Source: an uncultured Treponema sp.
GTDB taxonomy: Bacteria; Spirochaetota; Spirochaetia; Treponematales; Treponemataceae
Direction: 5' to 3'
DNA length: 64,000 nt
Assembly (NCBI RefSeq): GCF_946187725.1
Contig: NZ_CAMHSK010000013.1
Coordinates: 1-64,000, forward strand
How positions within the stretch are numbered: position 1 is the first letter of the stretch; each line of letters starts with the position of its first letter. Both the position numbers and the translations under genes were made by a program. The notes below the pieces were generated by a model, which saw nothing but the letters and a program-made list of their open reading frames with translations, was not told where the DNA came from and searched no databases. Shown piece after piece: positions 8,631 through 16,006 of the stretch.

Positions 8631-8636
8631 GATAAT
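8631..8636 (+). promoter_or_regulatory. -10-like hexamer 6 nt before the glucosaminidase ATG
   Basis: GATAAT followed by a 6-nt gap and the ATG at 8643. No ribosome-binding site lies in the gap and no clear -35 is seen. It fits the leaderless pattern found at eight other genes here. Confidence 0.4.
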
Positions 8637-8642
8637 TTATGC

Positions 8643-9230
8643 ATGAAACGATTATTGTATAAAATTTCACTGATTTTACTTGCTTTTGCTTTCTTTTCTT
8701 GCATGACTTTGCCAGAAAAAGAAAAATGTTCTGACGAGCTTTTGGGAAAAGGACTAAAGGATTCAAAACAGCTTACCGCGTTTTTTATGAATCACAAGCC
8801 AGGTTTTCCTGACAGGAATAAAGTAGAGCGTCTTGCCCGATTGTATGTGAAAGAAGCTGCTATTGAAGGAATCAATTCGGATGTTGCTTTTGTGCAGATG
8901 TGTCATGAAACGGGCTTTCTTGGATTCGGGAATCTTGTTTTGCCGGAAATGAATAATTTCTGCGGACTTGGCGCAATGGATGCAGAACATCCCGGATTGT
9001 ATTTTGAAAGTGAAGAAATCGGTGTGCGTGCACATATTCAGCATCTTCAGGCATACGCTACCACTGCAGAAGTTGAACTGAAACAGGAATGTGTTGACCC
9101 TCGCTACAGCTGGCCGCATAAGACAAAATTTGCCCGCACAGTACATGACCTTGCTGGACACTGGGCCACCGACCCAGAGTATGGAACAAAACTGGAAAAC
9201 TTGCTAAGAGAATTAGAAATGACTAATTAA
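8643..9230 (+). CDS. Glucosaminidase-domain lipoprotein
   Basis: 195-aa predicted lipoprotein: a hydrophobic N-terminus ends at the lipobox AFFSC, Cys20. Residues about 45-190 match the glucosaminidase fold of peptidoglycan hydrolases, with the probable catalytic Glu89 in CHETGF and the family segment NNFCGLGAMD. It should cleave the glycan backbone of the cell wall at the periplasmic face. The last six codons, including the TAA stop, are made of an AATTAGAAATGA-type dispersed repeat (9211-9292), so the natural C-terminus may have been replaced. No ribosome-binding site is visible. Confidence 0.88.
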   Translation: MKRLLYKISLILLAFAFFSCMTLPEKEKCSDELLGKGLKDSKQLTAFFMNHKPGFPDRNKVERLARLYVKEAAIEGINSDVAFVQMCHETGFLGFGNLVLPEMNNFCGLGAMDAEHPGLYFESEEIGVRAHIQHLQAYATTAEVELKQECVDPRYSWPHKTKFARTVHDLAGHWATDPEYGTKLENLLRELEMTN

Positions 9231-9362
9231 AAATTAGAAATGAGTAATTAGAAATGAGTAATTAGTAATGAGTAATTAGTAATGAGTAATTATGGAAGCG
9301 GGACGAGGAAGCGATAGCGACCAATGTCCCGTTGTAATTTTTAATTGCACATTGCTAATTAT
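9211..9362. repeat. Composite inverted-repeat element between two convergent genes
   Basis: The left arm holds a 14-nt unit AATTAGWAATGAGT repeated four times (about 9233-9290). The core (9293-9333) is GC-rich, with CGGGAC (9299-9304) pairing with GTCCCG (9326-9331). The right arm (9334-9362) is an inverted copy of the left-arm type. The stop codons of the glucosaminidase gene (9228-9230) and of pyrH (9359-9361) lie in the two arms. The layout resembles a miniature inverted-repeat element without coding capacity. Confidence 0.75.
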
Positions 9363-10054
9363 TTTATTGTAGTGCCGACATATTCCTTGTTGTCGAGGAT
9401 GGCACGAATGTTTTCGATATTTTTGCCGCCCGCACAGATTACTTTGAGACCCATGCTTTCGGCCTTTTTGCTTGCAATCGGATCGAAAGGACAGTTTTTG
9501 CCAGGAACCCACTCATCACCGACCATTTTTCTGAAATCAGCCCATGAAATTTCATCAAGTGGTTTTGCGTCAGGATTTTTTCTTGGGTCGTCTGTGTAAA
9601 CCTTTTCGATATTGCTCAAGTTTACTACCGTGTCAGCATTGAATTTTTCAGCAAGAAGAACGGCATCGTTATCTGTTGAGAAACCTGGTTTCCAGCCTGC
9701 TGCCACAAGGATTTTTCCTGTGAATTCCAATGGGGCTGTCGGATCTGTGACAACGGCTTCTTTACACAAGTCTTCGAAGCTTGCCTTTACGAACTGCGCA
9801 TTAAGGCGTGTTGCCATGATTCCAATCCAGTCAGCTGCATCTCCGCCAGCGTTTTCTGGAGTTCCTGTGACTGCACGGAAGGCTTTCTGATAAATGCGAG
9901 CAGGACCGCCGCCACCGACAACAAGAATCAGACGGTCTTCAGGATTTTTTGCTAAAAAATCTTTTACCATGGCAACAAAGCGTGAAACGAATTCAGTGTC
10001 TGGATATTCCGGGGCAACAATTGACCCGCCGACAGATAAAACTTTTGTGTTCAT
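9359..10054 (-). CDS. pyrH: UMP kinase, archaeal/spirochaete type
   Basis: 231-aa amino-acid-kinase-fold enzyme that phosphorylates UMP to UDP in pyrimidine nucleotide synthesis. It opens with KVLSVGGSIVAPEY in place of the bacterial N-terminus; the glycine-rich VVGGGGPARIYQ loop and FSTDNDAVLLAEKF follow, and the overall form fits the archaeal and spirochaetal branch of PyrH. The ATG at 10054 is chosen because GGAGGA sits 5 nt upstream; the alternative ATG at 10066 is itself part of that ribosome-binding site. The stop codon lies in the right arm of the composite repeat at 9211-9362. Confidence 0.92.
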   Translation of the reverse strand: MNTKVLSVGGSIVAPEYPDTEFVSRFVAMVKDFLAKNPEDRLILVVGGGGPARIYQKAFRAVTGTPENAGGDAADWIGIMATRLNAQFVKASFEDLCKEAVVTDPTAPLEFTGKILVAAGWKPGFSTDNDAVLLAEKFNADTVVNLSNIEKVYTDDPRKNPDAKPLDEISWADFRKMVGDEWVPGKNCPFDPIASKKAESMGLKVICAGGKNIENIRAILDNKEYVGTTIK

Positions 10055-10082
10055 AAATTCCTCCATGCAGAAAACAGGGATT

Positions 10083-10190
10083 TTAAGGGGCAGAGCCCCT
10101 TAGGCGAGAGGGTAGGGCGCAACGAAGTGCGACCGTAGGGGGAGACTTCCCCCTTACAATTCCTGACTCCTGATTCCGCGTTTCTAATTA
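10083..10190. repeat. GC-rich palindromic repeat between two minus-strand genes
   Basis: Contains GGGGCAGAGCCCC and GGGGGAGACTTCCCCC hairpins separated by AGGGCGCAACGAAGTGCGACC, the style of the elements at 3040-3160 and 52472-52556, then a short TCTAATTA tail related to the AATTAG repeats at the end of the next gene. Confidence 0.6.
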
Positions 10191-11933
10191 TTAATATAAA
10201 CCCAGTACAACGGGAGCGTTCCAGAGGGAGCTGTAGTTAACTTTTCCTTCACTGGATTCTTCCCAGATTGACTGCAGGGCATACGATTTTGGACGATAGA
10301 CAATTTTACTGTTTTGAGAAATTGTCTGCTTGATTTCATTCCAGCCTTTTGAGAACGCAATATGCTGTGAATCAAGGTTGCCGAAATAAAATTCTGCTGT
10401 ATTTTCTACCGGTCTGAACGATTTGTATTTCATGCCGGCTCCAAGGGCTGTATCAACAGGAATCCAGCCAAATCCTTCTATATAAAACTCTGTCCACCAG
10501 TGATTCTGTGTCTTCATGTCAGAATCAACGAGAATACCGGCCAGTGGTTCAGCGGGAATTGACAGCGAGCGGAGAAGGCTTGTGTAAAAAATCGCGAAAT
10601 CATAGGCGTCACCCTTTTTGCTTTTGATTAAGTCCATTGGAGATGCTTCTGGTTTGCGCGGCGAATCCGTCAATTTGTAGTTTTCAAGAAGATATTTGTA
10701 GATGAGTTTTGCCTGCCGGTAAGGATTCTGCTCCTTTCCGACGATTTCTTTTGCAAATGCGACAAGGTTTTCATCATTGCTTTTAATCAATGAATCCGCC
10801 ATGACCGATTTTTTATACAGAACTCTGGACTTTGTTGCCTGAGAGTAGGGCTTTACGGCTTTTTCGTTGATTTGAGTCTGAACGGAATATGCCGAAACAA
10901 CGAAATTGTGGTTGAAACGAATTTTTTCGCTTTTTGAACTTGCTTTCTGTAGCTCAATCTGATGAATTACAGTGTTTTTATAATCTTGAATAACTGCATC
11001 TGGAGAACATTCCGTAAGTTCGACCATTGGCTGCCATGAAGTAACAATCGGGCGTGGAAATCTGAGCGTAATGTTCGTGCCGTTTTTTGTATCGAGGGAA
11101 TCGATGTCGGCGTTCAGCTGAAGGATATAAGTTTTTCGTGATTTGTAGGATTTCGTTCCTGCCGCGAGTTTTATTTCTTCGCTTACAGAATTGCTTTTGC
11201 CTTTTTCGGTTTCGACAAAAACATTTCCGGTGGCAGCTCCATCCGGGACTCTGACGCGGATTTCTGAATCGCTCCAGAATTCGTAGTCAAAATCACTTTC
11301 GCTCGCCGGAATTACGCTGAAGTCAAAATCAGCCGTCAATTCGCCCTGACCGCTGCCCAAAGAAGAATTTTCGGCATTCGCGGTGAATACAACTTTGCTT
11401 GCGCCTCGTGCCGTTCCAAAATCTGAACCGCTGATTGTAATCAATGTGCCGTAACTTGCAGTTGATGGTGTGATAGAGTTGATTACAGGCTGTGTTGTTT
11501 TTGTGTTCTGCTGAACTGCAACAGGAATGCCTGCTTCGTTTGCAAAAAATCCCGGTTTTGACTTGCCTGACTGAGTGACGACAATGACAAGCCCGTCCTG
11601 AACATTTGCCGGAAGAACCAGTTTTATCAGATTTTCTGTCCAGTTGACATAACCGCTTGCTGTGATTCTGTTTCCGCCGATTTCAACATAATTTGTGCCA
11701 CGGACGGAACCAAAATTGGAGCCTCTGATTACCATTGTGTCGCCTGCGGTTCCTACGACCGGAATCACAGAGTCAATCGTCGGAATTTTTTTTGACTTAA
11801 CCGTTGCTACTGAAATAACTGCGAGTGCAATGGCGACTATAAGAATGTACAAAAGCGTACGAAAAAAAGAATATTTTCTGAAAAGAAGAGAAAATATGTT
11901 TTTGATTTTTGGACTGTCGTTTTTCTGAGACAA
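10191..11933 (-). CDS. IPT/TIG and transglutaminase-like membrane protein, catalytic Cys missing
   Basis: 580 aa with one N-terminal transmembrane helix (about 25-45), two IPT/TIG immunoglobulin-like domains (about 48-140 and 148-245, each with the G...I.GS.FG pattern) and a C-terminal transglutaminase-like domain (about 395-545). In active members a G-x-C-x-D-[YF]-A motif holds the nucleophile; here the matching segment GDAYDFA has Ala443 in its place, while His478 (QNHWW) and Asp494 (WIPVD) of the triad remain. The domain is therefore probably a non-catalytic binding or scaffold fold facing the periplasm. Adjacent, 6 nt downstream, to the putative anti-sigma and ECF sigma genes, so it may belong to that envelope-response operon. 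Confidence 0.82.
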   Translation of the reverse strand: MSQKNDSPKIKNIFSLLFRKYSFFRTLLYILIVAIALAVISVATVKSKKIPTIDSVIPVVGTAGDTMVIRGSNFGSVRGTNYVEIGGNRITASGYVNWTENLIKLVLPANVQDGLVIVVTQSGKSKPGFFANEAGIPVAVQQNTKTTQPVINSITPSTASYGTLITISGSDFGTARGASKVVFTANAENSSLGSGQGELTADFDFSVIPASESDFDYEFWSDSEIRVRVPDGAATGNVFVETEKGKSNSVSEEIKLAAGTKSYKSRKTYILQLNADIDSLDTKNGTNITLRFPRPIVTSWQPMVELTECSPDAVIQDYKNTVIHQIELQKASSKSEKIRFNHNFVVSAYSVQTQINEKAVKPYSQATKSRVLYKKSVMADSLIKSNDENLVAFAKEIVGKEQNPYRQAKLIYKYLLENYKLTDSPRKPEASPMDLIKSKKGDAYDFAIFYTSLLRSLSIPAEPLAGILVDSDMKTQNHWWTEFYIEGFGWIPVDTALGAGMKYKSFRPVENTAEFYFGNLDSQHIAFSKGWNEIKQTISQNSKIVYRPKSYALQSIWEESSEGKVNYSSLWNAPVVLGLY

Positions 11934-11939
11934 TGAAAA

Positions 11940-12746
11940 TTACTCCTGCTGATTATTCATCATCTCAAGATTATTGTCGATTTCGTGGAAATTTGGAATA
12001 GGAATCGTGATGGATGATGAAGAAAAATCAGGAATAAACGGGTCTACGGCAGTAAGTTTTTCCCTGAAACGCTGGCCGATTGCAGAATGAGGCAAGAAGC
12101 CGCGCTTTCCACCGTAATTTGACGCAAGACTTGTTGCGTAAACGGTCTTCTGTTCGACTGTCTGTACAGTTGAAGAAGAAGCTTCGGTTACAGTCTGTTT
12201 TGTGCTGTCAGGAACTTTTGCAGAACCTACTGCGAGCCCTTTTGGATTTATGTTTCCGTCAACTACAACTTCGGTTTTTGCGATTGGCTCAATGCTCTTT
12301 TCTTTCATGATAGAAATTGCCGCAACAGCCGTTTCTTTTGCAGAATTAAGTGAATTGTAGTGAATTGGAACGAATACGACTGCAAATACTGCCGCAGCCG
12401 CCATGAAACTGGCCGCATATTTTGCGAATGGAGTTATAAATGATGAAGACTCTGAATTTGAAGTGCGTGCGAAAGAGATGTTTTTGGCATAACGCATTTT
12501 TGTCTGCAAGCGTTCAAAACTTTCTTCCAAAAAAGTGCCTGCGGAATCAGAGGACGGCTCACGGATTTTTTTTGTAATGGACTCGGAATCTTCCCTGAAA
12601 ATTTCATGCAGCTTTTGCATTTTTTCGAGGTCAGCTTTACCGCTTTCATTCTGAGAAATGAGCTGTTCGTATTGAGAAACAAAATTCTCCGGCATTTCAC
12701 CATCGATGTAAACAGAGTGCAAATCTTTTTCAAGAGATGTAGACAT
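11940..12746 (-). CDS. Putative membrane anti-sigma factor
   Basis: 268 aa, single-pass. A cytoplasmic N-terminal half (about 1-105) opens with a short ASD-like helical segment (LEKDLHSVYIDGEMPE), a hydrophobic helix lies at about 106-128, and the periplasmic part is low in complexity. It directly follows and overlaps the ECF sigma gene, the usual layout for a sigma/anti-sigma pair; the function rests on that position and topology, not on a strong family match. GGAGG precedes tandem ATGs; the second (12746) has the better spacing. No zinc-binding HxxxCxxC motif is seen. Confidence 0.65.
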   Translation of the reverse strand: MSTSLEKDLHSVYIDGEMPENFVSQYEQLISQNESGKADLEKMQKLHEIFREDSESITKKIREPSSDSAGTFLEESFERLQTKMRYAKNISFARTSNSESSSFITPFAKYAASFMAAAAVFAVVFVPIHYNSLNSAKETAVAAISIMKEKSIEPIAKTEVVVDGNINPKGLAVGSAKVPDSTKQTVTEASSSTVQTVEQKTVYATSLASNYGGKRGFLPHSAIGQRFREKLTAVDPFIPDFSSSSITIPIPNFHEIDNNLEMMNNQQE

Positions 12747-13278
12747 CATCAGCCTCCAATATCTTTTCAAGCTGCTCACGCGCACGGAACATGCGGATTT
12801 TTACATTGCCTTCTGTTATGCCGAGCACCTTGCCGATTTCCTTGTAGTTGAGGTCTCCGTATTCGCGAAGAATCAGGACTTCACGCAAGCCCTTGGGGAG
12901 TTTGTTCAAGGCTTCGAGTGCGATTCGCTTAGCGTCTTCTTTGAGCAGGTTTGTGTCTGCGCTTTCGGAAGATTTTTTGCTTTCGTAGAGGACTTTGTGA
13001 TAGGCCTTTGCCTCACGGGTTTTACGCTTTGCATAATTGAGACTCGCGTTCTTTACGACACGGATGAGCCAGAATTTTGCATCGTCAAGGCTTGGAAAGA
13101 CCATTTTCTTTTCGCTCGCCTTGATGTAAGAGTCGTGGACAAGGTCTTCTGCAACTTCCTCATCATTTACAACACGCCACGCTACCCGGTAGAGCAGTGC
13201 GAATGTCTCGTTGTAAATCGCCCTGAAATCAGCCGGATCACTAGCTGCATATGTTCTATGAATCTGTTCAACCGGCAT
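12730..13278 (-). CDS. ECF (sigma-24-like) RNA polymerase sigma factor
   Basis: 182 aa with sigma region 2 (about 18-85, with AEDLVHDSYIKA and FWLIRVVKNASLNY) and region 4 (about 120-175, with LPKGLREVLILREY and the helix-turn-helix YKEIGKVLGITEGNVKIRMFRAR). Regions 1 and 3 are absent, as in extracytoplasmic-function sigma factors. It heads a set with the putative anti-sigma factor and the IPT/transglutaminase-like protein and is followed on the chromosome by cysS and murB, an order I recall from T. pallidum. It probably answers envelope stress, but the sequence does not reveal the signal. Confidence 0.92.
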   Translation of the reverse strand: MPVEQIHRTYAASDPADFRAIYNETFALLYRVAWRVVNDEEVAEDLVHDSYIKASEKKMVFPSLDDAKFWLIRVVKNASLNYAKRKTREAKAYHKVLYESKKSSESADTNLLKEDAKRIALEALNKLPKGLREVLILREYGDLNYKEIGKVLGITEGNVKIRMFRAREQLEKILEADDVYIS

Positions 13279-13344
13279 TTTCCCTTCCTCGCCTTATTAA
13301 CAATGATGATGTCGTTAAGTTACAAAATTCTTATTTTTTTTAGA

Positions 13345-14901
13345 CTATCCGCGTTTCCATGTCGGGCCTTGCGGAGTATCGATAATCGTGATTCCGCGGG
13401 CTGCCAAATCATTTCGGATCTGGTCGGCTTTTGCGAAGTCTTTTGCTTTTTTGGCGGCAGTTCTCTCTGCTACAAGTGCAGTGATTTCTGCTGCTTCCGG
13501 GTCTCCTGCGTGGTCGTCAAGATGAGCGTTTGCTTCTTCAGCCTGTTTTTCTGCGAGTTTTATTGCGTTTTCAATGACTGAAAGCGAAATCACTTTGTCC
13601 ATTTTGAAAATGTCTGCAAGAGCCTCGCTTGCCTTTTGATTTTTGCCGTTAGAGGCCTTCTGCAATGCTGAGAGAGCAACTGGAGTTGCCAGGTCATTTT
13701 CAAGACCTTCGCGGAATCGCTTGAGATTTTCACTTTCTTCTATAGAAGAGGCTATCTTGCTGAGAATTCCTTCATAGTTTTCTTTTGTAAGCTCGATTTT
13801 CTCTTCTTCTTTTGCTTTTTTGACGAGTTTTGCCACTCGTTCGTTCAAAGCCGCACGGCCATTCTTTGCAGATTCAAGTGCGTCCATTGAGAAAATGAGC
13901 GGCTTTCTGTAGTGACCGCCGAGCAGGAAGAAACGGTAGTCGAGAGGTGCATATCCCTTGCTTGTGAGAGAAAAGCCTTTTTCTGCCGGCAAATCTGTTT
14001 GCAGCGTAATGAAGTGACCCGAAGATTTGCTCATTTTGCCGCCTTCGAGAATCAAAAATTCATTATGCATCCAGTATTTTACCCACGGACCTTTTGCGCG
14101 TTCTGCCTCATCAAAACTTCCCTCGCTCTGTGCGATTTCGTTTGTGTGGTGAACCGGAACATGGTCGATTCCACCGGTGTGAATATCAATGTGCTTGCCG
14201 AGATACTTCATGCTCATTGCAGAACACTCGATGTGCCAGCCCGGATAACCGCGACCCCATGGAGAATCCCAGGTCATTGCCTGATTTTCGAACTTAGATT
14301 TTGTGAACCAAAGCACGAAATCGCCTGGGTTTCGTTTGTTTTCATCGATTACGACTTCCTTTCGCTTTCCTTTACCTGCTATGAGTTTTGAAAGGTCGAG
14401 GTTAGCAAGTTTTCCGTAATCAGCATAAGTTGAAATGTCATAGTAGAGGTTGCCGCCAGCCATGTAAGTGTGACCGTTTGCCTCAAGCTGCTTGATGAGC
14501 TCAATCATCTCGCTGATATGCTCGGTGGCCTTACAGATTACATCCGGGTGGCGGATATTGAGGGCATCGATGTCCTTCATGAACGCATCTGTGTAATATT
14601 TTGCGACCTCAAGGACGCTCTGGTGTCGCTCTTCGGCAGTTTTGACCATTTTGTCGTCACCATCGTCTGAATCGCCAGTGAGGTGGCCAACATCGGTGAT
14701 GTTCATTACATGCTTGATGTCGTATCCAAGGTAAGAAAGTGTTTTGTCGAGGATGTCAAGGAATACATACGCACGGAGATTGCCGATATGCGCATAATTG
14801 TAAACAGTCGGACCGCAGCCATAAAAACCGACATGTCCAGCCTGAATCGGCTCAAATTCCTGCATCGTGCGTCCCATTGTATTGAAAAGTCGTAAAGCCA
14901 T
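13345..14901 (-). CDS. cysS: Cysteinyl-tRNA synthetase
   Basis: 518-aa class I aminoacyl-tRNA synthetase charging tRNA-Cys. The zinc-binding GFYGCGPTVY and the HIGH-equivalent HIGN near the N-terminus and KMSKSSG near the middle are all present; the C-terminal helical anticodon-recognition domain follows and contains an Ala/Glu-rich stretch. The start is placed at 14901, where MALRLFNTMGR begins; the frame stays open to 15321 but that extension would run across murB. It is divergent from murB across a 37-bp gap holding both promoters. Confidence 0.96.
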   Translation of the reverse strand: MALRLFNTMGRTMQEFEPIQAGHVGFYGCGPTVYNYAHIGNLRAYVFLDILDKTLSYLGYDIKHVMNITDVGHLTGDSDDGDDKMVKTAEERHQSVLEVAKYYTDAFMKDIDALNIRHPDVICKATEHISEMIELIKQLEANGHTYMAGGNLYYDISTYADYGKLANLDLSKLIAGKGKRKEVVIDENKRNPGDFVLWFTKSKFENQAMTWDSPWGRGYPGWHIECSAMSMKYLGKHIDIHTGGIDHVPVHHTNEIAQSEGSFDEAERAKGPWVKYWMHNEFLILEGGKMSKSSGHFITLQTDLPAEKGFSLTSKGYAPLDYRFFLLGGHYRKPLIFSMDALESAKNGRAALNERVAKLVKKAKEEEKIELTKENYEGILSKIASSIEESENLKRFREGLENDLATPVALSALQKASNGKNQKASEALADIFKMDKVISLSVIENAIKLAEKQAEEANAHLDDHAGDPEAAEITALVAERTAAKKAKDFAKADQIRNDLAARGITIIDTPQGPTWKRG

Positions 14902-14925
14902 ATTTCTAAAATTCCTATTTCTTTC

Positions 14926-14931
14926 TATAAT
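14926..14931 (+). promoter_or_regulatory. -10 hexamer of murB, leaderless type
   Basis: A perfect TATAAT, then a 7-nt gap and the ATG at 14939, with no ribosome-binding site. The -35 is poor (TTTCTA at 17 bp). Confidence 0.55.
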
Positions 14932-14938
14932 ATTCTTA

Positions 14939-15910
14939 ATGAAAACTATAGACCAAATCGCACAATTTTTCAATGAGAGTGAAGATTTTACCGGCAGCGT
15001 AAAGCAGAACGAAAATCTTTCGAAGCATACCACGATGAATGTCGGCGGAACGGCCAGAATTTTCCTTGAGCCGGAGAATGAAGAGAGCCTTATTTTTGCG
15101 ATAAAAGCGTTAGACGCGGATGTACGCGGAGACTCGCAGATAAAGAGTTTTTTTGTTTTGGGTGGCGGCTCGAATGTGATAATCAGCGACAACGGTCTTG
15201 ATGCGGTGATTTCTACCCGCAAGATAAATTCCATAAGTTTTTTTAACGCGGATAAACACGGATGCACGCAGATTTGTGTTTCGGCTGGCTCATCGTGGGG
15301 CAGCGTGCTTTCTTTTTGCAAGAAGAATAATCTTGGCGGATTTGAGGCTTTTACGGGGCTCAGCGGAACTGTTGGTGGCGCGCTTTTTATGAACGCGACC
15401 TGCTTCGGACTCAGTGCGTGCGATAATTTGATTAGCGTGCGATATTTTGATTTGAATGACGGAAAGATTCATGAATACGAGAAAGTTGATTCCGACTGGG
15501 GCTACAAGAAATCCCCGTTCCAATTGCTAACTGCTCATTGCTCATTGCTAATTTCTAAAGTAATCCTTTCCGCAAAATTTTCTGTCAAAAACGGGTTCGA
15601 TTCCGAAAAATCTGAAAAATGTATGAGCGACCGCAGGGAAAAGGGGCATTTTCGCGCACCAAGTTCGGGTTCGGCCTTCAAAAATGACGCGGCTCACGGA
15701 ATCATTGCGGGCAAAGTGATTGACGAATGCGGCTTAAAAGGTTTCGCAGTTGGCGGGGCGCAGATTGCGCCGTGGCACGGGAATTTTATTGTCAATCCTG
15801 AGCGCAAAGCAACTGCTTCTGATATAAAAAAACTTTCCGATGAGGTTAAAAAAATCGTTTTGGAAAAAACAGGAATCGTTCTGGAAAATGAAATTCTGTT
15901 TGTTTCTTAG
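14939..15910 (+). CDS. murB: UDP-N-acetylenolpyruvoylglucosamine reductase with three short insertions
   Basis: 323-aa FAD enzyme of peptidoglycan precursor synthesis, reducing enolpyruvyl-UDP-GlcNAc to UDP-MurNAc. FAD-binding features are clear: HTTMNVGGTA, LGGGSNVIISD and the SGTVGGALFMNA turn; the proton-donor Ser lies in PSSGSAFKN and the C-terminal Glu in VLENEILF. Three peptides encoded by dispersed repeats interrupt it in frame: residues 59-69 (15113-15145), 103-111 (15245-15271) and 196-206 (15524-15556). Each falls between conserved blocks where the family has a loop, so the enzyme is probably functional; murB is normally essential. Confidence 0.94.
   Translation: MKTIDQIAQFFNESEDFTGSVKQNENLSKHTTMNVGGTARIFLEPENEESLIFAIKALDADVRGDSQIKSFFVLGGGSNVIISDNGLDAVISTRKINSISFFNADKHGCTQICVSAGSSWGSVLSFCKKNNLGGFEAFTGLSGTVGGALFMNATCFGLSACDNLISVRYFDLNDGKIHEYEKVDSDWGYKKSPFQLLTAHCSLLISKVILSAKFSVKNGFDSEKSEKCMSDRREKGHFRAPSSGSAFKNDAAHGIIAGKVIDECGLKGFAVGGAQIAPWHGNFIVNPERKATASDIKKLSDEVKKIVLEKTGIVLENEILFVS
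15113..15145 (+). repeat. ACGCGGAT-type repeat inserted in frame in murB (first)
   Basis: 33 nt, 11 codons (D59-K69), composed of GACGCGGAT, TACGCGGA and CGCAGATAAAG blocks, matching the repeat pair upstream of fusA. It sits just before the strand leading to LGGGSN. Confidence 0.7.
15245..15271 (+). repeat. ACGCGGAT-type repeat inserted in frame in murB (second)
   Basis: 27 nt, 9 codons (N103-Q111): AACGCGGATAAAC, ACGGAT and GCACGCAG blocks of the same family, placed between two beta strands of the FAD-binding domain. Confidence 0.65.
15522..15557 (+). repeat. GCTAACT/GCTCATT repeat inserted in frame in murB (third)
   Basis: Short GCTAACT, GCTCATT, GCTCATT, GCTAATT units in tandem; 33 nt, 11 codons (L196-S206) lie between the conserved YKKSPFQ and KVILSAKF. 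The same units make the 8-fold array at 32084-32139 and, in opposite orientation, the insertion in mnmE. Confidence 0.75.
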
Positions 15911-15955
15911 CGAAGATTTGTGAAGCAAGATTTTTGATTTGCCGATATAAAAATA

Positions 15956-15984
15956 GAGACAATTTTTAGTTTTTTCGTTATAAT
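15956..15984 (+). promoter_or_regulatory. Predicted promoter of the double cNMP-domain regulator
   Basis: GAGACA (15956-15961), 17 bp, TATAAT (15979-15984). Initiation would be about 15 nt before the GTG start, with AAGG as a ribosome-binding site in between. Confidence 0.55.
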
Positions 15985-16006
15985 GTTTAGAAGGCGGATA
16001 TAAAAA

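Noticed and set aside
14902-15321. Upstream extension of the cysS frame giving a 658-aa protein
   Set aside because: The extra part lies antisense to murB, shows no family similarity, and the conserved synthetase start is at 14901.
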